A stretch of DNA of 64,000 bases from Paraburkholderia flagellata (lineage in GTDB: Bacteria > Pseudomonadota > Gammaproteobacteria > Burkholderiales > Burkholderiaceae). The stretch is from NCBI RefSeq assembly GCF_021390645.1, contig NZ_JAJEJT010000002.1, positions 992,001 through 1,056,000 of the forward strand, in the 5' to 3' direction. A model generated the notes under the pieces. The model did not search any database. It worked only from the letters and a program-made list of their open reading frames with translations, and was not told the DNA's origin. Made by a program: the position numbers and the translations under genes. Shown here one piece after another: positions 17,404 to 26,409 of the stretch. How positions within the stretch are numbered: the stretch's first letter is position 1; each line of letters begins with the position of its first letter.

Positions 17404-19022
17404 ATACCGTAATTGAACGGGCCGAGGTTGTATTGATCACCGACGACAACGACAATGCCGCGCTGATTAATGCCGCATGGGAAGATTTAGTTCGCCGCGA
17501 AGGCGCGCACCAGGATGTGCATCGCTTCATTGAGGCAATTCCCACGCGATGGGTGTCGGTGGCAATGGCAGAGGAAAAACTGGGCGCCATCGAAAAAGGG
17601 GAGAATCCGGTGCTCATCATTCTCGACATCATGGTTCGCAAGGAGACGCGCTGCGGGATGCCCGGTACCGGTGCGGCAGGGCTCACGCTGCTCGACTGGC
17701 TAACCGCCAATAAGCCGGATGTTCCGGTGATCGTGCTTAGGGCCCACGGCGTTGAAGGCATCGAAGCAAGGCTGTTGCGGCGCTTGAACATCGCGAGCCT
17801 TTCGATTGGGCATGATGACTTCAACGGCGCGTTCTCCAAGGCCGCGTCATGGTTGACTGTGAAATCTGCGTCGTCGCGCCGGCGAATCACGGTGAAGGTG
17901 GGGCACTACGACGCGTGCTATTCCATCAACGATGGTTATCGCGAAGTGAAAAGCGAGCCGCATCAGTATGCGAGCCGGAATTTACTGGACGAACTCGGGC
18001 ATAGAACCGACGCCTTCAAACCCGCCGGCCCGGGCTGGCAGGACACCGTTCGAGAACTTGGTGATGCGGTGTTCAAGTCGGTCATTGCTGGCACGATCGG
18101 GCCGCATATTCTCACATTGCTACGGCAGCGCGCGCCTACGAAAAACGAGTCTTCCTCTAGCGTGGATCTGCGCTTCGAGATTTTTGTACCGCGCAACGAA
18201 TCGACGAAGCATTTCGGTGTGCCGTTCGAACTCGCTAAACCCCCCGAGGACATCGACAATTACTTGTGTACTCGCGTGCCGATGGCGCGCCGAATGTGCT
18301 TTGAGGACACCCTGGACGAAGACCCCGCGTCCGGGACGGAAGCATGGCCGCCCGATAGACCCCTGCGCATGCTTTTCATTAACGCGAGCTTCGATGGAAA
18401 CGCGATCGCGGTGCACGAGAGAACGGGCAATCGCATCCAAGTGGATGTGGGCCGGCTCGAGAACACGGCAGCAGAACTGAAAGCGGTGAAGCAGTTCGCA
18501 ACTCCCGAAGGCGGCGGCGGCCTTGAGTTGCCGACAGTGCTGGGCGGCGCGGCGAGCCGTATCTGCGCGCAAACGATAAGAGACCAGTTCGAAGCGCAAG
18601 TGACGAACGGCAATTTCGATATCGTCCACTTTGCCGGCCATTCGGTGACGCTCGACGACGGCGGTGGAACATTTCTCATTCTTCCTGGCAAAAACGGCCA
18701 AGGCATAGCCATATCGGTTCGCGAGATCGCGGAATGGATCAGACAGGGAGGGTCAAGGCTCGTGTTCGTACTTTCCTCATGCAGCGGCTCGTCGCTGCGT
18801 ACTGCGATCGAAACCATGCGCGCCGGAGCAAAAGCGGTAATCGGCTTTCGCTGGGATGTGAACGATCACGCGTGTGTCGAGTATTTCCGGCGGTTTTATA
18901 CCGAATATATACGCAACAAAAAAACACTGCCCGAAGCCTATTGCGAAGCATGCCGAAGGATTTCACTGTCGCAACGTGGTTTGCCAATCTGGGCGTCCGC
19001 CATCGCGGTCGTGAGGGACTGA
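17400..19022 (+). CDS. Receiver-like domain fused to CHAT (caspase-like) protease
   Basis: 540 residues. The start ATG overlaps the preceding stop by four bases. Residues ~8-150 look like a response-regulator receiver: VVLITDD gives the acidic pair Asp15/Asp16, VLIILDIMV gives a candidate phospho-acceptor Asp76, and GLTLLDWL and PVIVLRA match later strands. The conserved Thr/Ser is Arg114 and the conserved Lys is missing (SIGHDDF), so it may be a pseudo-receiver. Residues ~165-540 form a CHAT peptidase: FGVPFEL (the PWElL-like element), FDIVHFAGH with catalytic His414, VFVLSSCSG with Cys461, and AVIGFRWDVND...FYTEY typical of the C-terminal part. Both dyad residues are intact, so proteolysis is likely. 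It is probably controlled by the upstream sensor. The substrate is unknown. Confidence 0.85.
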   Translation: MNTVIERAEVVLITDDNDNAALINAAWEDLVRREGAHQDVHRFIEAIPTRWVSVAMAEEKLGAIEKGENPVLIILDIMVRKETRCGMPGTGAAGLTLLDWLTANKPDVPVIVLRAHGVEGIEARLLRRLNIASLSIGHDDFNGAFSKAASWLTVKSASSRRRITVKVGHYDACYSINDGYREVKSEPHQYASRNLLDELGHRTDAFKPAGPGWQDTVRELGDAVFKSVIAGTIGPHILTLLRQRAPTKNESSSSVDLRFEIFVPRNESTKHFGVPFELAKPPEDIDNYLCTRVPMARRMCFEDTLDEDPASGTEAWPPDRPLRMLFINASFDGNAIAVHERTGNRIQVDVGRLENTAAELKAVKQFATPEGGGGLELPTVLGGAASRICAQTIRDQFEAQVTNGNFDIVHFAGHSVTLDDGGGTFLILPGKNGQGIAISVREIAEWIRQGGSRLVFVLSSCSGSSLRTAIETMRAGAKAVIGFRWDVNDHACVEYFRRFYTEYIRNKKTLPEAYCEACRRISLSQRGLPIWASAIAVVRD

Positions 19023-19023
19023 T

Positions 19024-22000
19024 ATGCCAATACGTCAAATCGCGGGGACGAAGCTCAACTACTTCCTGTTTGCGTTCGACGAAAACGGCAAAGAGCGCCC
19101 GGAAGACGGCAATTGCATGCTCAGCGATGCCGTGATCAAACGGTTGAAAGACCGGAGTGCGCCGATCACCGACGTTTTTGTCATGGCTCACGGCTGGATG
19201 GGCGACGACGAGCGGGCACAGATGCAGTTCGACCGTTGGACGGCGATGATGCTTTCCTGCAAGGAAGACATCAGGACGTTGTCCGAACGCGAGCAAGGCT
19301 TTACTCCCTTGGTGATCGGCCTGCACTGGCCCAGTCTGCCGTGGGGCGTCGAGGGTAACTCGGCAGCACGCACCCTTGCGCCAATGGCGGAGGACGACGG
19401 CAGCGCCGAGCTCTCCGATATCGATGCCGCCGCTTCGCACTTCGCGAACACGGCGAGGGCGAGGCAGGCGATTGGGGCGATTTTCAGCTACGCGAAAGCC
19501 GCGCGCTCGGCCGTTCTGACGCCCGAGATCGTCGACGCTTATGCCGCACTCTTCCATGAATCGCAATTGCGGGTCGGGAGTCTCCTTGGCCGTCCGGGTT
19601 CGGACCAGGAGGCGTTCGACGTGAATTTCATCATGGAGCAGGCCCAAGGACAAGGCGATCACGGGGCTTCGGCTCAAGGGGTCCTGGGCATGGGGGGCAT
19701 TGCCGAATCAGTCAAGGACGCGGTCCTTGCACCGCTGCGGCAGCTGTCGTTCTGGAAGATGAAAGATCGCGCGCGCGCGTTCGGCGAGGGGGGGGCGCAC
19801 GCGTTGCTCTGTGACCTCCAGACTTCCGCGCCCGAGGCGGCAGTCCATTTGATGGGCCATAGCTTCGGCTGCATCGTCATCTCCGCGATGGTCGCGGGTC
19901 CCGACGGCACCCAACGCTTGCCGCTGAAGCGCCCGGTCGATTCGATGTTTCTCGTGCAGGGCGCGCTTTCGCTGTGGTCGTATGCCACGGACATCCCCTA
20001 TGCGCCTGGAAAGTGCGGCTATTTTCAGCACATCCTGCGCGACGGCCGGCTTCGCGGGCCGCTCCTCACCACCTTTTCTACGCACGACTCGGCTGTCGGC
20101 ACCTTTTATCCTCTCGGCGCACGCCTGAAAGGCCAACGATTGCTGGGCGAAACGTATCCCGAATACGGAGGGATAGGTGCGTTTGGCATACGCGGGAGTT
20201 TGGGCGTGCAGGATCTGGTTATGCAGGCCAGCGACTTCATTTATGCGTTCGAACATGGCTGCATTTACAACCTCGACGCTAGTGACGTAATCAGGAACGG
20301 CAACGGACCCGCGGGCGCACACAGCGATATCGCGCATCCGGAAGTAGCGCACGCGTTCTGGAGCGCTGTCCTCACGATGAAGCTCACGGCCGCAGTGCCC
20401 GCAACGAGAGACTCAGCGGCGTCGACCCCGAAGCGCAAGCCGATGCTGCTGGATAGCGGCACCGTAAGGCGCGAAGTGGATCGAACGGTAACATTGACAA
20501 ACCTCGGGCCGGACACACGGGATCGCGGCGTCCGGATATTGGGCATCGAAGGCGAGGGCAGCGCGGAGGCGCCGCACGCTCCTTCCGCCGAGCGCTGGAT
20601 CAACGCGGACTTTGAGGGAGTCGACCCTCCCGAGGCGCTCGTTAAGGATAAGTGGTACACATTGGCGTTCGATGTCGACACGATTCGCAATGCAACCGCT
20701 CAGGCGACAGTTTTCGCAGAAGAAGGCGTGTTTGCGCCGGATATCAATGAGGTCGTGCTGACGGTTCAGATAGATACCAAGGACTTCGACGTGTCTGGCC
20801 GAATCAGCCAGCTGCGCGTTCCACGCGTGGGGAAGTCGCATACCAAAGCGCGCTTTGACATATCGCCGCTCAAGGAGGGTCCATGCAAGATCACGGCGAC
20901 AATCCTCAAGGAAGGTAACTTCATCCAGCAGATGGAACTGCGCTTTGACATAGGCAAGCAGAGGCACGAACAACCCGCTGAAATGCCATCATGCGGGCGG
21001 GCGTTCAGCAGCGCAGGACTGTTGGAATCGAGAGATATCGGACTACTGATCAAGCCAGGAGACGGCGGATACGATTGCACGGTCTGGGGTGCGGTGGCTG
21101 CCAGTGCGCACCTGCCGATCACGCCCGCGTATCTCGACGATGCCATTCGGGTTGCCCGCAGTCAGCTGATGCAAGTAGTCATGCAGCGTGATGCGGCCGG
21201 CAACTACGTGTTTCAGTCCGATGAGCCGATATCGAGGGACGCAACGGCGCTTGCGCTAAAGACAATGTCTTTCGCGGGTGCTTTGTTGATGCAGAAGCTA
21301 TTTTACGGTCCCGCATCCGGCCTTGATTCAAAAGCCATCGGCGATGTGTTGCGCCGTCTGGCCGGCGACCGTACATCTCGCCTCAAGGTGCAGATCATCG
21401 CGGAAAGCCTTCCCATACCATGGGGCCTGCTTTACATGGGTGATCTGTCCGATGGCACCAAGCTGGACTGGGACAACTTCCTCGGCATGCGTCATGTGAT
21501 CGAACAGATTCCGCTGCAAAATCCCATGAGAGTGACGGATCGCCGTATTCGCGCCGACCCCGCGCTCGCGGTCAGCATCAATCTGAACGATGACATCGAC
21601 ACCGATATGAGTTGCAACTTCGTCAAGACGCAACGCGCCGCCTGGTGCTCGACAGAACGGATAAAGGTAATCGGGAGGGCGACCACGGAAGAGCTGGTGG
21701 CAGCGCTCAACGATGTTAACAACACGGATCAGATTATCTACTTCTACGGTCACGCTGGGTCAAACGGTCTAACGGATCCAGGCGGCCCGGGCGGATCAAG
21801 GCTTGCGCTGACTAACAGCGTCGTGACACTGGACGAACTGACGCTGCGTGCGCCGGCCGACGTGCAATTGGCCGGCAGTCCGCTCGTGTTCATCAATGCC
21901 TGTGAATCAGCCGAGATGTCGCCAATGTTCTACGCTGGGTTTGCACCTTACTTCATGAGCAAGGGTGCGCGAGGTGTTATCGGCACGGAATGCAAAACGC

Positions 22001-22176
22001 CGGCCTTATTTGCTATGTTGTGGGCACAGCGGTTCTTTGGTCTGTTTCTCAAGGGCGAGCCCCTTGGCACAGCATTTTTGAAGCTGCGCCGTGAATTCCG
22101 TGACGAGGGCAACCCGCTCGGTCTGTTGTATGCGATGCATTGCGACGCCGATACCAAGGTGGATCCTGCTCTATGA
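19024..22176 (+). CDS. Alpha/beta hydrolase - beta-rich linker - CHAT protease fusion
   Basis: 1050 residues, starting 1 nt after the previous stop. Residues ~48-450 are an alpha/beta hydrolase: VFVMAHGW supplies the oxyanion-side HG, HLMGHSFGC the nucleophile elbow with Ser280, FSTHDSAVG a candidate Asp355, and GAHSDI a candidate His433. Residues ~478-645 are beta-strand rich with two repeats that look immunoglobulin-like. Residues ~690-1050 are a CHAT peptidase: LPIPWGLLYMGD matches the PWElL element, IIYFYGHAG gives His910 and LVFINACES gives Cys960, followed by GARGVIGTE...GEPLGTAFLKLRREF. No signal peptide or membrane segment. The hydrolase could be a lipase/esterase effector whose activity is set by CHAT cleavage. 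It converges on betA with a 28-nt gap. I know of no characterised protein with this exact order. Confidence 0.82.
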   Translation: MPIRQIAGTKLNYFLFAFDENGKERPEDGNCMLSDAVIKRLKDRSAPITDVFVMAHGWMGDDERAQMQFDRWTAMMLSCKEDIRTLSEREQGFTPLVIGLHWPSLPWGVEGNSAARTLAPMAEDDGSAELSDIDAAASHFANTARARQAIGAIFSYAKAARSAVLTPEIVDAYAALFHESQLRVGSLLGRPGSDQEAFDVNFIMEQAQGQGDHGASAQGVLGMGGIAESVKDAVLAPLRQLSFWKMKDRARAFGEGGAHALLCDLQTSAPEAAVHLMGHSFGCIVISAMVAGPDGTQRLPLKRPVDSMFLVQGALSLWSYATDIPYAPGKCGYFQHILRDGRLRGPLLTTFSTHDSAVGTFYPLGARLKGQRLLGETYPEYGGIGAFGIRGSLGVQDLVMQASDFIYAFEHGCIYNLDASDVIRNGNGPAGAHSDIAHPEVAHAFWSAVLTMKLTAAVPATRDSAASTPKRKPMLLDSGTVRREVDRTVTLTNLGPDTRDRGVRILGIEGEGSAEAPHAPSAERWINADFEGVDPPEALVKDKWYTLAFDVDTIRNATAQATVFAEEGVFAPDINEVVLTVQIDTKDFDVSGRISQLRVPRVGKSHTKARFDISPLKEGPCKITATILKEGNFIQQMELRFDIGKQRHEQPAEMPSCGRAFSSAGLLESRDIGLLIKPGDGGYDCTVWGAVAASAHLPITPAYLDDAIRVARSQLMQVVMQRDAAGNYVFQSDEPISRDATALALKTMSFAGALLMQKLFYGPASGLDSKAIGDVLRRLAGDRTSRLKVQIIAESLPIPWGLLYMGDLSDGTKLDWDNFLGMRHVIEQIPLQNPMRVTDRRIRADPALAVSINLNDDIDTDMSCNFVKTQRAAWCSTERIKVIGRATTEELVAALNDVNNTDQIIYFYGHAGSNGLTDPGGPGGSRLALTNSVVTLDELTLRAPADVQLAGSPLVFINACESAEMSPMFYAGFAPYFMSKGARGVIGTECKTPALFAMLWAQRFFGLFLKGEPLGTAFLKLRREFRDEGNPLGLLYAMHCDADTKVDPAL

Positions 22177-22204
22177 CGCGGCACCCGCGCACCGACTCTT
22201 GTCG

Positions 22205-23947
22205 TTAGATTTCCTGATGCGTCACGCTATGCGCACGTATTTTCTCCGTATGCGACGTGCCACTCGCGGCGGATAATCCCGCCCCGCGCGCCGGCTCCCC
22301 CTTTGCCACAAAATACGGCGCATTCGACCGCGCCAGCGCCTCACGCCCTCGAATCCGGTCCGCAATCTTTTCCGCGATCATGATTGTCGGCGCATTGAGG
22401 TTGCCGGTGGTAATGCGCGGCATGATCGACGCATCCACGACGCGAAGGCCGTCGACGCCATGCACGCGGCCTTCGCCGTCCACCACGGCCATATCGTCGT
22501 AACCCATCGCACATGAGCACGACGGATGATAGGCAGTTTCCGCGCGGTTGCGCACGAAAGCATCGATCTCGGCGTCCGACTTGAGCGCCGCACCGGGATT
22601 CAGTTCGCGTCCGCGAAACCGGTCGAGTGCAGGCTGCGCAATGATTTCGCGGGTGATGCGGATCGCGTCGCGGAATTCGCGCCAGTCGAGCGCTTCGGCC
22701 ATATAGTTGAAGAGAATCGAAGGATGCTGGCGCGGATCGCGTGAGCGCAGCTTCACGCGCCCGCGGCTCGGAGATCGCATCGAACCTACGTGCGCCTGGA
22801 AGCCGTGCATTTTGATCGCATTGCTGCCGTTGTAATTGATCGCAACGGGCAGAAAGTGATACTGAAGGTTCGGCCACGGATCGTCGTCGCGCGTGCGGAT
22901 GAAGCCGCCCGCTTCGAAATGATTGCTCGCGCCAATACCAGTGCCGCGCAGCATCCATTCGATCCCGATGGCGGGTTGATTGCGCATGAGAAGCGCAGGG
23001 TAGAGCGAGACCGGCTCCTTGCACTCGTACTGCATGTACATTTCCAGGTGATCCTGAAGATTTTGGCCCACGCCAGGCAGATCGAGCACAACGGGAATGT
23101 CGAGTTCGCGCAACCAGGCACCAGGTCCGACGCCAGAGCGCTGCAGAATCTGCGGCGAGGCGATCGCGCCCGCGCACAGCAGCACTTCGCGGCGTGCATA
23201 GCGGGTCACGCGCGCGGGCCCGTCGAGAAAGACAACACCGCACGCCCGCTTGCCACTGAACAGAATGCGGTCCGTCACTGCGTGCGTGACGATGTCGATG
23301 TTGGACCGATGCTTGGCCTGATCCAGATAGCCGCGCGCGGTGCTCGCGCGCCGGCCTTTGGCGGTCACGGTGCGATCCATCGGTCCGAAGCCTTCCTGGC
23401 GGTAGCCGTTGAGGTCGTCGGTGCGCGGATAGCCTGCCTGCACGCCGGCCTCGATCATCGCCTCGAAGAGCGGGTTCACGCCCGGCTTGCTCGTCGTCAC
23501 GTGAACGGGACCTTCGCCGCCGTGATAATCGTTCGCGCCGATGTCGCGCGTTTCGGCCTTGCGGAAATAGGGCAGGCAGTCCAGATAGCTCCAGTTCTCG
23601 AGGCCTTCGTGCTCGGCCCAGCCATCGTAGTCGAGGGCATTCCCGCGGATATAGCACATGCCGTTGATGAGCGACGACCCGCCGAGCCCTTTACCGCGCC
23701 CGCATTCCATGCGCCGGTTGTTCATGTGCGGCTCGGGGTCGGTTTCGTAGGCCCAGTTGTAGCGTCGGCCCTGTAACGGATACGCGAGCGCCGCTGGCAT
23801 CTGCGTGCGGAAATCGAAGCGATAGTCGGGGCCGCCTGCTTCGAGCAGCAGCACCGTTGCATCGCGATCTTCGGTGAGGCGCGCGGCGAGCACATTGCCC
23901 GCCGATCCTGCGCCGATGATGATGTAGTCGTACTCTTGCGCTGCCAT
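22205..23947 (-). CDS. betA: Choline dehydrogenase (GMC oxidoreductase)
   Basis: 580 residues, slightly longer than usual because of a C-terminal tail after ~550. It oxidises choline to betaine aldehyde, passing electrons from FAD to the membrane respiratory chain. Visible are the FAD Rossmann motif IIIGAGSAG (residues 9-17), GMC signature 1 ([20 protein letters not shown], from ~83), signature 2 ([15 protein letters not shown], ~260) and the catalytic His474 in [12 protein letters not shown], with TTGNLNAPT near the C-terminus. It is the last gene of betI-betB-betA; the betB stop is 11 nt upstream. Confidence 0.96.
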   Translation of the reverse strand: MAAQEYDYIIIGAGSAGNVLAARLTEDRDATVLLLEAGGPDYRFDFRTQMPAALAYPLQGRRYNWAYETDPEPHMNNRRMECGRGKGLGGSSLINGMCYIRGNALDYDGWAEHEGLENWSYLDCLPYFRKAETRDIGANDYHGGEGPVHVTTSKPGVNPLFEAMIEAGVQAGYPRTDDLNGYRQEGFGPMDRTVTAKGRRASTARGYLDQAKHRSNIDIVTHAVTDRILFSGKRACGVVFLDGPARVTRYARREVLLCAGAIASPQILQRSGVGPGAWLRELDIPVVLDLPGVGQNLQDHLEMYMQYECKEPVSLYPALLMRNQPAIGIEWMLRGTGIGASNHFEAGGFIRTRDDDPWPNLQYHFLPVAINYNGSNAIKMHGFQAHVGSMRSPSRGRVKLRSRDPRQHPSILFNYMAEALDWREFRDAIRITREIIAQPALDRFRGRELNPGAALKSDAEIDAFVRNRAETAYHPSCSCAMGYDDMAVVDGEGRVHGVDGLRVVDASIMPRITTGNLNAPTIMIAEKIADRIRGREALARSNAPYFVAKGEPARGAGLSAASGTSHTEKIRAHSVTHQEI

Positions 23948-23958
23948 TCAGGACTCCC

Positions 23959-25428
23959 TCAGAAAACGGGCTGATACGGTCCCAGTTCCACCTGGACGGA
24001 TTTGATGCGCGTGTAGTGTTCGAGCGTCGTGATGCCATTTTCGCGGCCGACGCCCGACTGCTTGTAGCCGCCCACGGGCATTTCGGCGGGCGACTCACCC
24101 CACGTGTTGATCCAGCAGATACCGGCTTCGAGCCGATGAATCACTCGGTGCGCGCGCGATAGGCTTTCGGTCACGACACCGGCGGCGAGACCATAAAGCG
24201 ATTCGTTGGCGCGCGCGATCACTTCGGCTTCGTTGGCGAAGGCGAGAATGCTCATCACCGGGCCGAAGATTTCTTCCTGCACGATGCGCATGTCGTCACG
24301 GCAACCGGAAAACACGGTGGGCTGCACGTATTGGCCGCGAGCGAAATCACCCTGCGTGAGGCGCGCGCCGCCCGCGATCAGCCGTGCGCCTTCGCGCTTG
24401 CCGCTCTCGATATAGCCGAGCACCTTGTCGAGTTGCGCGGCGCTCGCGAGCGGCCCGAAGTTCGTTGCCGGATCGGCGGGATGGCCCACGCGGATGCGCT
24501 GCACGCGTTCGAGCACACGTGCTTCAAACGCGGCTATCACGGATTGATGAACGAACACGCGCGTGGCGTTGGTGCACACCTGGCCGGCGCTGAAGAAGTT
24601 GGCGGTGACGGCGATATCGGCGGCGCGATCGAGGTCGGCGTCTTCGAAGACGATGAGCGGCGACTTGCCGCCCAGTTCCATCGTGACTTCCTTGAGCGTG
24701 GAGCCGCCTGCGGCCGCCATGACCTTCTTGCCCGTTTCGACGCCGCCCGTAAACGAAATCTTCTCGATGCCAGGGTGCACGCTCAGCATGGCACCCACGC
24801 GGCCGTCGCCATGAACCACGTTGAACACGCCGGGCGGCACGCCTGCCTCGATATAGATCTCCGACAGTTTCGAGGCCGAAAGCGGTGTGATCTCGCTCGG
24901 CTTGAAGATCATCGCGTTGCCGGCCGCAAGCGCGGGGGCCGATTTCCAGCAGGCGATCTGCAGCGGGTAGTTCCAGGCGCCAATGCCTGCCGTGACGCCC
25001 AGCGGCTCACGCCGCGTGTAGACGAACGAGGTCTCGCGCAGCGGAATTTGCTGGCCTTCCAGTGCGGGCGCGAGACCCGCGTAGTACTCGATCACGTCGG
25101 CGCCGGTGACGATGTCCACGCTGCGCGTTTCGGCGATGGGCTTGCCCGTGTCGCGGGTTTCGAGCGCCGCGAGTTCGTCGTTGCGCTCGCGCAGCAACTC
25201 GACCGCGCGCCGCAGCACGCGCGAGCGCTGCATCGCCGTCATGGCTGCCCAGACGCGTTGGCCGGCGCGCGCCGATTGCACCGCGCGGTCGATATCGGCG
25301 GCGCTCGCGTGCTGCACCGTGGCGAGCCTCGTGCAGGTGGCGGGATCGTAGGTGTCGAAGGTCTCGCCGCTGGTGGCGTCGGAGTAACTGCCGTCGATAA
25401 AGAGGCGTTGCAGGGGAAAGGGGGACAT
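23959..25428 (-). CDS. betB: Betaine aldehyde dehydrogenase
   Basis: 489 residues, full length for BetB. This NAD(P)+-dependent aldehyde dehydrogenase oxidises betaine aldehyde to glycine betaine. The catalytic Cys285 lies in [11 protein letters not shown] and the general-base Glu251 in MELGGKSPL; the cofactor-binding [11 protein letters not shown] and [11 protein letters not shown] are also present. [21 protein letters not shown] is characteristic of the betaine aldehyde subgroup. It sits between betI (19-nt gap) and betA (11-nt gap), so the three are co-transcribed. Confidence 0.96.
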   Translation of the reverse strand: MSPFPLQRLFIDGSYSDATSGETFDTYDPATCTRLATVQHASAADIDRAVQSARAGQRVWAAMTAMQRSRVLRRAVELLRERNDELAALETRDTGKPIAETRSVDIVTGADVIEYYAGLAPALEGQQIPLRETSFVYTRREPLGVTAGIGAWNYPLQIACWKSAPALAAGNAMIFKPSEITPLSASKLSEIYIEAGVPPGVFNVVHGDGRVGAMLSVHPGIEKISFTGGVETGKKVMAAAGGSTLKEVTMELGGKSPLIVFEDADLDRAADIAVTANFFSAGQVCTNATRVFVHQSVIAAFEARVLERVQRIRVGHPADPATNFGPLASAAQLDKVLGYIESGKREGARLIAGGARLTQGDFARGQYVQPTVFSGCRDDMRIVQEEIFGPVMSILAFANEAEVIARANESLYGLAAGVVTESLSRAHRVIHRLEAGICWINTWGESPAEMPVGGYKQSGVGRENGITTLEHYTRIKSVQVELGPYQPVF

Positions 25429-25447
25429 CGTGTGGCTCCGGGCCGGG

Positions 25448-26062
25448 TTATTTGGCCGACTTGCCTGAGCGCGGCTTGGCGCGCGCTTCGAGCAGCAGGT
25501 CGATGTAGTCGTTGGCCACGCGCAGCGCGGCCTTCGTGTCGAACGGTTCGCCCGTGAGCGCGCCGCGCAGCCAGAGGCCGTCGATCAGCGCGGCGAGTCC
25601 GCTCGCGGCGCGCCGGGCCGTGGCGCCTGGCAGCACCTTTTCGAACTCCGCGCAGAGGTTCGAATGGAGCCGCCGCGTGTTGACGCGCTGTAGCCGGCGC
25701 AGCGCGGGCTGATGCATGCTCTCGGCCCAGAACGCGAGCCACGTCTTCATGACGGGCGCGTTCACCTGCGAAACGTCGAAGTTGGCCGCAACGATGGCGC
25801 GCAAGCGTGCGCGCGGTTCGTCTTTCGCGGCGAGGCGCCGCCGCACCGTGGCTTCCCAAAGGTCGTGCAGCACGTGGCGCATGGTGGCTTCGAGCAGGCC
25901 GTCCTTGCCGCCGAAATAGTGACTGACGATGCCAGTGGAGATCTTCGCGTGCTGCGCGACAGTGGCGAGCGTCGTGCCCGAGAGACCCGACTGGTCGATC
26001 GATTGCAGGGTCGCGTCGATGAGTTGTGCGCGACGCACGTCGCGCATTCCGATCTTGGGCAT
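25448..26062 (-). CDS. betI: TetR-family repressor BetI
   Basis: 204 residues from the ATG at 26060-26062 ([19 protein letters not shown]), the conserved BetI start; the extended upstream frame is not conserved-looking. The N-terminal helix-turn-helix is [31 protein letters not shown]. The C-terminal ligand domain includes [18 protein letters not shown] and [19 protein letters not shown], as in choline-responsive BetI. BetI represses bet genes until choline is present. An almost perfect palindrome 43 nt upstream is a strong candidate for its operator, implying autoregulation of betIBA. Confidence 0.95.
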   Translation of the reverse strand: MPKIGMRDVRRAQLIDATLQSIDQSGLSGTTLATVAQHAKISTGIVSHYFGGKDGLLEATMRHVLHDLWEATVRRRLAAKDEPRARLRAIVAANFDVSQVNAPVMKTWLAFWAESMHQPALRRLQRVNTRRLHSNLCAEFEKVLPGATARRAASGLAALIDGLWLRGALTGEPFDTKAALRVANDYIDLLLEARAKPRSGKSAK

Positions 26063-26409
26063 GGTGATTCCGGGGTGATGCGGGAAGGTTTCCACTCTAG
26101 GGATTTTTTATTGAATGATCAATCAATAAAAACGTAGAAATGGCGGCATCGGCGGATTTTACAAAGTCTGCGTCGGATTACCGATGATCGCGTGTCTGGA
26201 ACCCCGTGCGAGCCCCGCCCCATAACGGATTGCGCCTGTTTTGCGGGGTCTTTTCCGCGCTGGGCGTGTCGCGTTAGCGCCAGCGCGTGTCGTGTCTGCG
26301 CAAGTCGCGTGAGATTTGGACTTGTACGTTTTGATCCACCGCGCAAGGCGCCATGCGTGCCCGGCGCGTCCCGACAACCGGTATCGCCAGACCAGAGAGA
26401 CCCGACACC
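26063..26409. other. betI-porin divergent intergenic region
   Basis: 347 nt. The betI-proximal third carries the palindrome at 26105-26132. The remainder has no recognisable gene; it should contain the porin promoter, but no clear -10/-35 pair stands out. Short frames such as 26119-26346 minus have arginine/threonine-rich nonsense composition. Confidence 0.5.
26105..26132. promoter_or_regulatory. Probable BetI operator palindrome
   Basis: Arms TTTTTATTGA (26105-26114) and TCAATAAAAA (26123-26132) are perfectly complementary, and the 8-bp centre ATGATCAA is itself palindromic except for one A/A pair. The core resembles the known BetI target, an AT-rich TTGATT...AATCAA dyad. It lies 43 nt before betI, so the repressor would sit on the betIBA promoter. 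Confidence 0.75.

Noticed and set aside
14584..22176. Gasdermin-like or CRISPR partner for the CHAT proteases
   Set aside because: No small pore-forming gene or Cas7-11-like gene is adjacent on either strand; the neighbours are transport and bet genes.
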